A stretch of 24,695 bases of DNA, taken from positions 1 through 24,695 of the forward strand of contig CATXUX010000044.1 in assembly GCA_958402795.1 (NCBI GenBank). Direction: 5' to 3'. A program made the position numbers and the translations under genes. This DNA comes from an uncultured Lachnospiraceae bacterium (lineage in GTDB: Bacteria > Bacillota > Clostridia > Lachnospirales > Lachnospiraceae). Shown piece after piece: positions 7,773-16,184 of the stretch. The notes beneath the pieces were generated by a model. It saw nothing but the letters and a program-made list of their open reading frames with translations, was not told where the DNA came from and searched no databases. The number at the start of each line of letters is the position of its first letter. Within the stretch, counting starts at the first letter, position 1.

Positions 7773-8647
7773 ACAAGTCTCTGCGCAGAAATATGTACCG
7801 TGTTTTTTGTCTCTTTTCCCTGCTGGTCGGAATCTATCTGGTGATAGATCTTCTTGTAAGCGGTACGCCGGACATTAAAATGATCATTGTGTTCGTATTT
7901 CTGACCGCAATGATCCTGTGGGTGGCGGCAGAGTGGAAACTGACAAATTACATTTTGTCCCAGCAGGAAAAAGAACTGAAATTATATGAACATTATATCC
8001 AGCCGCTCGAGGAACTGGTAAAGGAGATCCGTGCCAGACAGCATGAATACGATAATCAGATCAATGCGATCCTGAATATGCATCTGACGGTGGACAATTA
8101 TGAGGAACTTGTGGAGCGGCAGTCTGCCTATATCCGGGAAGTCCGTTCAGACGGCGGCGTGAATCAGTATCTTCCCCTGCTGCGGATCAGTGATAAGGTG
8201 CTTGCAGGATTTCTCTACAGTAAGATCGTCAGTGCGCCGGAACAGACATCAACAGATGTTGAAGTACGGAACTGGCAGATTTTGTCAGGCATTTCGGAAC
8301 ATCTGCTGATCGAGGTGGTCGGCGTGCTGGTAGACAATGCCTATGAAGCATGCGGCGAAGTGAGAAACGCAGATCCCGGCACTGCAGAATATAAGGTCCG
8401 GATGAGCCTGGACTCTGACGGCGACCGGATGATATTTGAAATCTGGAACCAGCATCCGGTTATGAGTCTGGAAGAGATCGGCCGTTTTTTTGAAGCAGGC
8501 TATACAACGAAAGAGACAGAGACGAGAAAACGCGGACTGGGATTATCCAGGGCAAAACGGATCGTGGAACAGTCAGGAGGAGAGATCCTGGTCGGACAGG
8601 AGGAATACGACGGAGAAAATTATATCCGGTTTTCGGTAACGGTATGA
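7769..8647 (+). CDS. GHKL sensor histidine kinase (AgrC/NatK-like)
   Basis: This is the kinase partner of the LytTR regulator, 292 residues. Two membrane helices (about 11-30 and 38-55) are joined by a very short extracellular loop, so there is little room for a large sensor domain. The dimerisation helix contains ARQHEYDNQINAI with phosphoacceptor H92. The ATPase domain shows the N-box LVDNAYEAC (N190) and the G-box RGLGLSRAK (about 255-263). The ATG overlaps the response regulator stop, so the two are translated together. The length is short for this class, whose members often have five to seven helices. The stimulus cannot be read from the sequence. Confidence 0.92.
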   Translation: MNKSLRRNMYRVFCLFSLLVGIYLVIDLLVSGTPDIKMIIVFVFLTAMILWVAAEWKLTNYILSQQEKELKLYEHYIQPLEELVKEIRARQHEYDNQINAILNMHLTVDNYEELVERQSAYIREVRSDGGVNQYLPLLRISDKVLAGFLYSKIVSAPEQTSTDVEVRNWQILSGISEHLLIEVVGVLVDNAYEACGEVRNADPGTAEYKVRMSLDSDGDRMIFEIWNQHPVMSLEEIGRFFEAGYTTKETETRKRGLGLSRAKRIVEQSGGEILVGQEEYDGENYIRFSVTV

Positions 8648-8666
8648 CAGGCTGAGAGGAAATGGA

Positions 8667-11030
8667 ATGGCAGAGGAACAGGTGATACGGATATCCGTCA
8701 GGAATCTCGTGGAATTTATCCTGCGGGAGGGCGACATCGACAACCGCATAACGGGCAGCATGGAAAAGGACGCCATGCTGCAGGGCGGCAGAATCCACCG
8801 GAAGATACAGCGCCGGATGGGTTCTGATTATCGTGCGGAGGTTTCCCTGAAGATGCGCTGTCCGTGCGACGGTTTTTCCATTCAGGTGGAGGGACGTGCG
8901 GATGGGATTCTGGAAAATGAATCCGGTGTTGTGATCGATGAGATCAAAGGCGTTATGCGTGAACTAAAACATATCAAAGAACCGGTCGGCGTACATCTTG
9001 CGCAGGCAAAATGCTATGCGTACATCTATGCATCGCAGAAGAATCTCCGGACGGTCGGAGTCCGGATGACATACTGCAATCTGGAGACCGAAGAGATCAA
9101 ACGGTTTGAGAGCAGATACACGCTGGAAGAACTGCGGACATGGTTTGAGGAATTGATCCGCGCCTATGAAAAGTGGGCAAGGTTTCAGATCGAGTGGAGA
9201 GAACTCCGCAATACTTCTATCCGGAAAACAGAATTTCCGTTTCCCTACCGGGAAGGACAGCGGGAGCTTGTCGCTTCCGTGTACCGGACGATCCTACGCA
9301 GGAAAAAGCTGTTTATCCAGGCGCCGACCGGTGTGGGAAAGACCATGGCTGTCCTTTTTCCTGCGGTCCGCGCGGTAGGAGAGGGGTTGGGAGAGAAGCT
9401 GTTTTACCTGACGGCGAAGACCATCACCCGGACGGTGGCGGAACAGGCATTTTGTACACTGCGGGGGGAGGGACTCCGGTTCAAGGCTGTCACGCTGACG
9501 GCGAAGGAGAAAATCTGTCCGCGCGAAGAAACGCTGTGCAATCCGGACGCATGCCCGTATGCAAAAGGACATTTCGACCGGGTAAATGATGCCGTGTTTG
9601 AACTGATCAGCAGGGAAGACGAGATCATGCGCGAAACACTGGAGAGGCAGGCGCAGAAGTACCGGGTATGTCCCTTTGAGCTGGCACTGGATGTGTCCGT
9701 ATGGGTGGATGCTGTGATCTGCGATTACAACTATGTGTTCGATCCGAACGCCCGTCTGAAGCGGTTCTTCTCCGAGAACGGGAAAGGAGAGTATCTCTTC
9801 CTGATCGATGAGGCGCATAACCTGGTAGAACGCGGGAGGGAGATGTACAGCGCCCAGTTATACAAAGAGGATCTTCTACAGATCAAAAGACTGGTAAAAG
9901 CAGAGGACCCGAAACTTTCCCGCAGGCTGGAGGAATGCAACAAATTGTTTCTCGAATTAAAGCGGGAATGCGAAAATTACCAGATACAGGAAAGTGTATC
10001 ACATATTGTGCTGAAGCTGTGGAATGCGTATGGTGAGATGGAGCGTTATCTGGAGGAAACCCCGGATTCGGAAAACCGGGAGGAAGTATTGAACTTTTAT
10101 TTTCAGATGCGCGATTTTTTGAATATTTATGATATACTGGATGAGAACTATGTGATTTATTCTGAACTGGAACAGGACGGCAGATTTAAGATCCGGCTCT
10201 TCTGTGTGAATCCGGCAAAGAATCTGCAGAATTATCTGGAGCAGGGAAACAGCACGATTTTCTTTTCAGCGACGCTTTTGCCGATTCATTATTATAAAAA
10301 ACTGCTCAGCACGGAAAGCGACGATTATGCGGTATATGCCAGATCCACGTTTCCGAAAGAAAACCGGTTACTCCTGATCGGAAATGATATCAGTACCAGA
10401 TATACGGCACGGGGGCCGGATCTGTATGAGCGTTGTGCAGACTATATTTTCCGGGTGATCCGGGCAAAGCGCGGAAATTACATGGTATTTTTCCCGTCTT
10501 ATCGTTTTATGGCGGAGGTGTATGACGCATTTGGGCGCATACAGGACGGCGGAATCGCGTGTATCGTGCAGTCCCAGTATATGGACGAAGAGGCGCGGGA
10601 GCGGTTCCTGTCGGCCTATGAAGAGGAGCGGGAAAACTCGCTGGCCGGGTTTTGCGTAATGGGCGGAATTTTTTCCGAAGGGATCGACCTGGCCAGGGAA
10701 CGACTGATCGGTGCGGTGATCGTAGGAACCGGTCTGCCCCAGGTGTGCAATGAGCGGGAAATCCTGCGGTCGTATTTCGACCGGAAGCAAATGTCCGGCT
10801 TTGACTATGCATATTTGTATCCGGGCATGAATAAAGTGCTGCAGTCTGCCGGGAGAGTGATCCGTACCGAGGAGGACAAAGGTGTGGTGCTGCTTCTGGA
10901 TGAACGGTTTCTCGGATACCGGTACAGAGAAACCTTTCCGCGGGAGTGGAGTGAATATCAGACATGCAGACTGGATAATGTGGAAGAATTTGTGAGACGA
11001 TTCTGGGAGGGTGAAAACTGGAATCCATAA
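8667..11030 (+). CDS. RAD3/DinG-type DNA helicase with N-terminal Cas4-like nuclease domain
   Basis: A 787-residue superfamily 2 helicase. Residues 1-180 resemble a Cas4/PD-(D/E)XK nuclease: D79 in EGRADG, D91/E92 with K94 in VIDEIKG, and a QAKCYAYIY helix (Q113). The helicase core has a phosphate loop QAPTGVGKT (218-226) and a DEAH box at 381-384 in LFLIDEAHNL. C284, C291, C296 and C335 are placed as in the iron-sulfur cluster of XPD/DinG helicases. Late motifs are FSEGIDL and QSAGRVIRTE. The likely role is 5'-3' unwinding in DNA repair or replication-conflict processing. It follows the kinase gene by 19 bases and precedes the GreA-like gene by 40. The nuclease motif is seen; its activity is inferred. 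Confidence 0.88.
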   Translation: MAEEQVIRISVRNLVEFILREGDIDNRITGSMEKDAMLQGGRIHRKIQRRMGSDYRAEVSLKMRCPCDGFSIQVEGRADGILENESGVVIDEIKGVMRELKHIKEPVGVHLAQAKCYAYIYASQKNLRTVGVRMTYCNLETEEIKRFESRYTLEELRTWFEELIRAYEKWARFQIEWRELRNTSIRKTEFPFPYREGQRELVASVYRTILRRKKLFIQAPTGVGKTMAVLFPAVRAVGEGLGEKLFYLTAKTITRTVAEQAFCTLRGEGLRFKAVTLTAKEKICPREETLCNPDACPYAKGHFDRVNDAVFELISREDEIMRETLERQAQKYRVCPFELALDVSVWVDAVICDYNYVFDPNARLKRFFSENGKGEYLFLIDEAHNLVERGREMYSAQLYKEDLLQIKRLVKAEDPKLSRRLEECNKLFLELKRECENYQIQESVSHIVLKLWNAYGEMERYLEETPDSENREEVLNFYFQMRDFLNIYDILDENYVIYSELEQDGRFKIRLFCVNPAKNLQNYLEQGNSTIFFSATLLPIHYYKKLLSTESDDYAVYARSTFPKENRLLLIGNDISTRYTARGPDLYERCADYIFRVIRAKRGNYMVFFPSYRFMAEVYDAFGRIQDGGIACIVQSQYMDEEARERFLSAYEEERENSLAGFCVMGGIFSEGIDLARERLIGAVIVGTGLPQVCNEREILRSYFDRKQMSGFDYAYLYPGMNKVLQSAGRVIRTEEDKGVVLLLDERFLGYRYRETFPREWSEYQTCRLDNVEEFVRRFWEGENWNP

Positions 11031-11070
11031 AAAGTTGTAAAAGGAAAGACGACAGAAAGAAGGAAGAAAT

Positions 11071-11574
11071 ATGCGGGATAAGCTGACAAAAAGTGATGTA
11101 AAAAAGATACAGGAGGAGATTGAACACCGGAAACTGGTCGTCCGCAAAGAAGCAATCGAAGCGGTGAAAGAGGCGAGAGCGCATGGAGACCTGAGCGAGA
11201 ATTTCGAATATCATGCGGCAAAAAGAGAGAAGAACCAGAACGAGAGCCGGATCCGGTACCTGGAGAAGATGCTCAAAACAGCTGTGATCGTAGATGATTC
11301 TTCGAAAGAGGATGAAATCGGGATCAATAATACGGTAGAACTTTACATGGAGGATGACGATGAAGTGGAGACATACCGCCTCGTCACATCGGTGCGCGGC
11401 AGTTCAGTCAACGGCTTGATCAGTATTGACTCACCGCTTGGAAAGGCCATTCTCGGACACAAGGAAAATGACCGCGTGTATATTAAAGTAAATGATGACT
11501 TCGGCTATTATGTCGTGGTAAAAAAGATCATCAATACGCAGAACGAGGACGAGGATCAGATCCGCAGTTATTAG
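11071..11574 (+). CDS. greA: GreA/GreB-family transcription elongation factor
   Basis: A 167-residue protein with the two GreA parts. The N-terminal coiled coil (about 1-80) contains the family signature HGDLSENFEYHAAK, whose acidic residues reach the polymerase active site to stimulate transcript cleavage. The C-terminal FKBP-like domain (about 85-160) contains the SPLGKAILGHKENDRV block. Most GreA proteins have alanine where phenylalanine appears in the signature and glutamate where the arginine after HAAK lies. It is therefore likely a second, divergent copy rather than the main GreA, but only a genome-wide view could settle that. The ATG follows AGAAAGAAGGAAGAA. It ends the operon in front of a strong terminator. 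Confidence 0.85.
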   Translation: MRDKLTKSDVKKIQEEIEHRKLVVRKEAIEAVKEARAHGDLSENFEYHAAKREKNQNESRIRYLEKMLKTAVIVDDSSKEDEIGINNTVELYMEDDDEVETYRLVTSVRGSSVNGLISIDSPLGKAILGHKENDRVYIKVNDDFGYYVVVKKIINTQNEDEDQIRSY

Positions 11575-11603
11575 CAGGATACAGATCTAAGAAAGACAAT
11601 AAA

Positions 11604-11636
11604 GACGGGGCAGCAAAGATTTTTTGCTGCCCCGTC
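11604..11636. terminator. Bidirectional terminator between GreA-like and activase genes
   Basis: A 14-bp perfect inverted repeat (GACGGGGCAGCAAA at 11604-11617 and its complement at 11623-11636) surrounds a 5-base loop. T-rich sequence follows on both strands, so it can end the plus operon and the convergent 1418-residue gene whose stop is 10 bases away. Confidence 0.9.
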
Positions 11637-11645
11637 GGATTATTT

Positions 11646-14600
11646 TTAAGAATGCTGCGCTTCTTTCTCCAGGTTCTTATTTGCCGTGGAGAGCATCAGC
11701 TTGATCCGGTTGAGCTGGTTTACCTCACTCGCGCCGGGATCGAAGTCGATCGCCACAACATTGGACTCCGGATATCTTCTGCGGAGCTCCTTGATGACGC
11801 CTTTTCCGACTACGTGGTTCGGCAGGCAGGCGAACGGCTGTGTACATACAATATTCTTTGTCCCGCTGTGGATCAGCTCCAGCATTTCTCCGGTCAGGAA
11901 CCATCCCTCTCCGGTCTGATTGCCGATGGAAACGATGTCGGAGGCCATCTTTGCAAGATCTTCGATCTTTGCAGGCGGGTCAAAGTGTTTGCTTTCCTTA
12001 AATGCTTCCGTTGCCGGACGGCGGAGCCATTCTACGGCTGCGATGCCGAGATTGCCGACGGTCGCTTTGGACTTCTTCATGCCAAGGTGCGATACCTTGA
12101 AATTCTGGTTGTAGAAACAGTACTGTATAAAGTCCAGCAGATCCGGAACAACGGCTTCGGCTCCCTCGCTCTCCAGAAGTTCTACGAGATAGTTGTTTGC
12201 CGCCGGAAGGAACTTTACAAGAATCTCGCCCACAACACCGACACGCGGCTTCTGAATATCGAGTGTCTCGATGCTGTCAAAATCCCGGATGATGTCACGG
12301 CAGAGCTTCTTGAACTTCTTTCTTGACGGATATCCCTGAGAGACAAACTGCTTGCAGACTTCGGCCCATTTTCTGTGTATCTTGTCGGTCGTACCCGGAA
12401 CCGCTTCGTAAGGCCGCATCCGGTAAACACATTTCATGAAGATATCGCCGAACACTACGCCGTATACGCCGCGCATGACCAGCGCAGGAGTGAGCGTAAA
12501 TCCGGGATTGCCTTCCAGTCCGCTCAGGTTGAGGGAGATTACCGGGATATGTTCGTATCCTGCTTTTTTCAGCGCCCGGCGGATAAATCCGATATAGTTG
12601 GACGCCCGGCAGCCGCCGCCGGTCTGGGTAATGATGATCGCAAGTTTGTCTGTGTCATATTTGCCCGACAGGACCGCGTCCATGATCTGCCCGACTACGA
12701 GCAGAGACGGGTAACATGCGTCGTTATTGACGTATTTCAACCCCATGTCAACAGAATGGCGGTTATCGCTCGGCAATACCTCAAGATGATATCCGGACGC
12801 CTCAAATGCCGGCTGGATGATCTCAAAATGGATCGGAGACATCTGCGGGCAGAGGATCGTATAAGTCTTCTTCATCTCTTTTGTAAATGCAACTTTTTCA
12901 ATGGACGCGGGATGGATCTCGCGTTTTTCTTTTCGGTTCTCCCGGTCGCGGATCGCTGCCAGCAGAGAGCGCACACGGATGCGGGCGGCTCCCAGGTTGT
13001 TGACCTCATCAATTTTCAGTGTCGTATAGATCTTACCGGAGTTTGTCAGGATATCCGCAACCTGATCTGTCGTCACGGCATCCAGTCCGCATCCGAAGGA
13101 GTTCAACTGGATCAGATCCAGGTTATCCACGGTCTTGACATAGTTTGCCGCTGCATACAGCCGGGAATGATACATCCACTGATCCAGTACGTTAAGCGGA
13201 TGCTCCGCCGGATTCAGGTGGGAGATCGAATCCTCTGTCAGCACTGCCATGTTGTAGGAATTGATCATCTCCGGGAGTCCGTGGTTGATCTCCGGATCAA
13301 GATGGTACGGACGTCCGGCGAGGACAATGCCCCGGTTTCCGGTCTTGTTCAGGTATGCAATGGTCTCCTCACCTTTTTTCTGCATATCCCTGCGGCATGC
13401 GGCCAGCTCTTCCCAGGCGGCATGTGTTGCGGACCGGATTTCATCGGCGGGAATCGAGAACTTATCGGAAAGTTCTTCGACCAGACGATAGGAGACGGTC
13501 TCTTCACTTTCAAAATTGATGAACGGGTGAATAAAGTCTACCTCGCCTTTCACGATCGGATCCATATTATTTTTGATGTTCTCCGGATAGGAGGTGACAA
13601 TCGGACAATTGTAGTGATTGTCTGCATTATCAAATTCTTTTCGCTCGTAGGGCAGGGAAGGGTAAAAAATATGCTTCACGCCCTGATTGATCAGCCATTG
13701 TACATGTCCGTGCGCCAGTTTTGCCGGATAACATTCGGATTCACTTGGAATAGATTCGATTCCGAGTTCATAAATTTTCCGGGTGGACGTCGGCGAGAGT
13801 ATGACACGGAATCCGAGTTTCGTAAAGAACGTATACCAGAACGGATAGTTCTCGTACATGTTCAGTACGCGCGGAATCCCCATCTCTCCCCGGGTCGCTT
13901 CTTCGGCGGAAAGCGGAGTGTAGCCGAAGTACCGGTTCAATTTGTAATCGAACAGGTTCGGCAGCTTGTTTTCGGTCTTTTCCTTGCCGAGTCCCCGCTC
14001 GCAGCGGTTTCCTGTGATGAATTTTCTGCCGCCGGTGAAATGGTTGACTGTCAGACGGCAGTTGTTGGTACAGCCTTTACACTTTGTCATTGTGGTCGAG
14101 TATTCCAGAGACTCGATCTCGTCAATGGAGAGCATCGTTGTACCCTCGCAGTCTGTATACCGTTCCCGCGCGATCAGCGCGGCTCCGAACGCACCCATGA
14201 TCCCGGCGATATCCGGACGGATCACTTCGCAGTCTGCGATCTTTTCAAAGCTGCGGAGTACCGCATTGTTATAGAATGTGCCGCCCTGTACGACAATGTG
14301 TTTTCCAAGTTCACTGGCGTCAGATACCTTAATTACTTTAAACAACGCGTTTTTGATTACGGAATACGCAAGTCCGGCGGAAATATCCGCGACTTCCGCC
14401 CCTTCTTTCTGCGCCTGCTTCACCTTTGAATTCATAAATACGGTGCAGCGCGTTCCCAGATCAATAGGATTCTTTGCGTAGAGCGCTTCCTGCGCGAACT
14501 CTTCTACCGAATAATTCAGAGACTTCGCAAAGGTTTCGATAAAGGAACCGCAGCCGGAGGAACATGCCTCGTTGAGCTGTACACTGTCTACGGTATGGTT

Positions 14601-15902
14601 CTTGATCTTGATGCACTTCATGTCCTGGCCGCCGATATCCAGGATGCAGTCCACATCGGGTTCGAAATAGGACGCCGCGTAATAATGCGCGATGGTCTCC
14701 ACCTCGCCCTCGTCCAGCTTGAGCGCGGCCTTCATCAGCGCCTCACCGTATCCGGTAGAGCAGGAATGCACGATCTCGACGCCTTCCGGCAGCTTGCTGT
14801 AAATGTCCTTGACTGCAGTAAGGGTCGTGCCGAGCGGATCTCCGTCGTTGTTGTGGTAGAACGAGTACAGCAGAGTGCCGTCCTCTCCGACGAGCGCCGC
14901 CTTTGTGGTGGTGGAACCGGCGTCGATTCCGAGGAACGCTTTTCCGCGGTATGTAGCAAGATCCCGGATCGGAACCTGATGCTTGTTATGTCTGTTGATG
15001 AACGCGTCATATTCTTCGGAAGTGGCGAACAGCGGTTCCATTCTGGCAACTTCAAACTCCATCTGAATCTTTCCGGCAAGCCGTTCCTGAAGGCTTCGCA
15101 GAGGAACTTCCGTTTCTTTTTTTGAATTCATTGCCGCACCGATCGCCGCAAACAGATGAGAATGCGTCGGCGCGATGGTGTGTTCATCGTCCAGCTTCAG
15201 TGTACGGATAAATGCCGTCCGCAGCTCGGATAAAAAGTGCAGCGGTCCGCCGAGGAACGCCACATGTCCGCGAATCGGTTTCCCGCAGGCAAGTCCGCTG
15301 ATCGTCTGGTTGACGACCGCCTGAAAAATAGACGCGGCAAGGTCTTCCTTTGACGCACCGTCGTTGATCAGAGGCTGGATATCCGACTTGGCGAATACGC
15401 CGCAGCGGGCCGCAATCGGATAGAGTGCCTGATAATTCTTCGCGTATTCATTCAGTCCGGTCGCATCCGTCTGCAGCAGAGAGGCCATCTGGTCGATGAA
15501 AGAACCGGTTCCTCCCGCACAGACACCGTTCATACGCTGCTCCACGTTTCCGCCTTCAAAATAAATGATCTTCGCATCTTCACCGCCCAGCTCGATCGCG
15601 ACGTCCGTCTGCGGCGCATAGTCCTGCAGTGCTGTGGATACCGCAACAACTTCCTGGACAAACGGAACTTCCAGATGCTTTGCCAGCGTCAGTCCGCCGC
15701 TTCCTGTGATCACCGGGGAGACACGGATCGGTCCCAGCTTTGAGAGCGCTCTTCCGAGCAGGTCAGAGAGTGTTTCCTGTATATTGGCGTAATGCCGCTC
15801 ATAATCGGAAAAGAGCACATCATTATCGCTGTCAAGAATCGCAATCTTTACTGTAGTGGAACCAATATCAATTCCAAGAGTATGTAATTCATTTAAACCC
15901 AT
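11646..15902 (-). CDS. Giant acyl-CoA dehydratase activase fusion (BadF/BcrA-type ATPase repeated, plus dehydratase-like C-terminus)
   Basis: A 1418-residue protein of the 2-hydroxyacyl-CoA dehydratase activator family. It has two ASKHA-type ATPase domains in tandem. The first (about 8-290) starts LGIDIGSTTVK with C128 (NGVCAGGTG) and C167 (ARCGVF). The second (about 322-590) starts LGIDAGSTTTK with C447 and C486 (TRCTVF). In HgdC-like activators such cysteines bind a [4Fe-4S] cluster between two subunits. A further cysteine set, C608/C611/C615/C634, begins the DUF2229-type region. The remainder has dehydratase-like features: GRPYHLDPEINHG, a TQTGGGCRASNY loop, and a late CTQPFACLPNH. ATP-driven low-potential electron transfer is known for the family; the substrate is unknown. 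The ATG at 15902 follows AGAAAGAGGGA. Confidence 0.9.
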   Translation of the reverse strand: MGLNELHTLGIDIGSTTVKIAILDSDNDVLFSDYERHYANIQETLSDLLGRALSKLGPIRVSPVITGSGGLTLAKHLEVPFVQEVVAVSTALQDYAPQTDVAIELGGEDAKIIYFEGGNVEQRMNGVCAGGTGSFIDQMASLLQTDATGLNEYAKNYQALYPIAARCGVFAKSDIQPLINDGASKEDLAASIFQAVVNQTISGLACGKPIRGHVAFLGGPLHFLSELRTAFIRTLKLDDEHTIAPTHSHLFAAIGAAMNSKKETEVPLRSLQERLAGKIQMEFEVARMEPLFATSEEYDAFINRHNKHQVPIRDLATYRGKAFLGIDAGSTTTKAALVGEDGTLLYSFYHNNDGDPLGTTLTAVKDIYSKLPEGVEIVHSCSTGYGEALMKAALKLDEGEVETIAHYYAASYFEPDVDCILDIGGQDMKCIKIKNHTVDSVQLNEACSSGCGSFIETFAKSLNYSVEEFAQEALYAKNPIDLGTRCTVFMNSKVKQAQKEGAEVADISAGLAYSVIKNALFKVIKVSDASELGKHIVVQGGTFYNNAVLRSFEKIADCEVIRPDIAGIMGAFGAALIARERYTDCEGTTMLSIDEIESLEYSTTMTKCKGCTNNCRLTVNHFTGGRKFITGNRCERGLGKEKTENKLPNLFDYKLNRYFGYTPLSAEEATRGEMGIPRVLNMYENYPFWYTFFTKLGFRVILSPTSTRKIYELGIESIPSESECYPAKLAHGHVQWLINQGVKHIFYPSLPYERKEFDNADNHYNCPIVTSYPENIKNNMDPIVKGEVDFIHPFINFESEETVSYRLVEELSDKFSIPADEIRSATHAAWEELAACRRDMQKKGEETIAYLNKTGNRGIVLAGRPYHLDPEINHGLPEMINSYNMAVLTEDSISHLNPAEHPLNVLDQWMYHSRLYAAANYVKTVDNLDLIQLNSFGCGLDAVTTDQVADILTNSGKIYTTLKIDEVNNLGAARIRVRSLLAAIRDRENRKEKREIHPASIEKVAFTKEMKKTYTILCPQMSPIHFEIIQPAFEASGYHLEVLPSDNRHSVDMGLKYVNNDACYPSLLVVGQIMDAVLSGKYDTDKLAIIITQTGGGCRASNYIGFIRRALKKAGYEHIPVISLNLSGLEGNPGFTLTPALVMRGVYGVVFGDIFMKCVYRMRPYEAVPGTTDKIHRKWAEVCKQFVSQGYPSRKKFKKLCRDIIRDFDSIETLDIQKPRVGVVGEILVKFLPAANNYLVELLESEGAEAVVPDLLDFIQYCFYNQNFKVSHLGMKKSKATVGNLGIAAVEWLRRPATEAFKESKHFDPPAKIEDLAKMASDIVSIGNQTGEGWFLTGEMLELIHSGTKNIVCTQPFACLPNHVVGKGVIKELRRRYPESNVVAIDFDPGASEVNQLNRIKLMLSTANKNLEKEAQHS

Positions 15903-15933
15903 AATATCCCTCTTTCTTCAGTATAAGTATGAT

Positions 15934-16127
15934 GTTGGGGTCAATAGACCCCAACTATGATACCTACGGATTGTTTCGTGCTGCACACTTCCACAATCCT
16001 GCCCCAAATTCGGATATCGTGTGGCTTACGCCCCACTTTTATCCTCATATTGGGGCGAGTCCCAAGGTCTTTCACCCATGCATGAGCAAGCTCATGTGGG
16101 TTTAGACCTTTTGACTCTGGTATCATA
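15934..16127 (-). ncRNA. Candidate structured RNA or cis-regulatory leader, 194 nt
   Basis: The element is read on the minus strand because a promoter lies just upstream on that strand. It is closed by a perfect 9-bp stem (TATGATACC at 15956-15964 with GGTATCATA at 16119-16127). A long interrupted stem holds GAGTC/GACTC (16057-16061, 16113-16117), AAGGTCT/AGACCTT (16064-16070, 16104-16110), CCCA/TGGG and CATGAG/CTCATG (16081-16086, 16091-16096). There is a 7-bp stem GGATTGT/ACAATCC (15968-15974, 15993-15999) and a 6-bp stem GCCCCA/TGGGGC (16030-16035, 16051-16056). A separate 9-bp hairpin with loop AATA follows at 15934-15955. It ends 31 bases before the activase ATG. No match to a known RNA family was recognised. 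The hairpin lacks a U run, so it is not a classical terminator. Confidence 0.65.
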
Positions 16128-16152
16128 AAGTATATGTCAGAAATTTCCTATT

Positions 16153-16171
16153 ATTAAGTATACTTCTTAAT
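16153..16171. promoter_or_regulatory. Palindromic operator-like site near the activase leader start
   Basis: ATTAAG at 16153-16158 and CTTAAT at 16166-16171 are inverted arms. Nested within them is a perfect 10-bp palindrome AAGTATACTT at 16156-16165. The site covers about +7 to +25 of the transcript predicted from the promoter at 16185-16213, a place where a repressor could block transcription. AT-rich DNA produces such palindromes by chance, so confidence is low. Confidence 0.35.
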
Positions 16172-16184
16172 GACAGTATCTTAC

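Noticed and set aside
12375..14429. A 684-codon open frame on the plus strand
   Set aside because: It is entirely antisense to the activase gene, has no ribosome site or recognisable domain, and comes from the codon bias of the real gene.
15934..15955. Hairpin GTTGGGGTC-AATA-GACCCCAAC as an intrinsic terminator
   Set aside because: Neither strand has a U run after the stem, so it is treated as part of the structured element.
15941..16126. A 61-codon open frame on the minus strand across the structured element
   Set aside because: It runs through all the stems, ends inside the terminal hairpin and has no ribosome site; pairing constraints explain the sequence better than coding.
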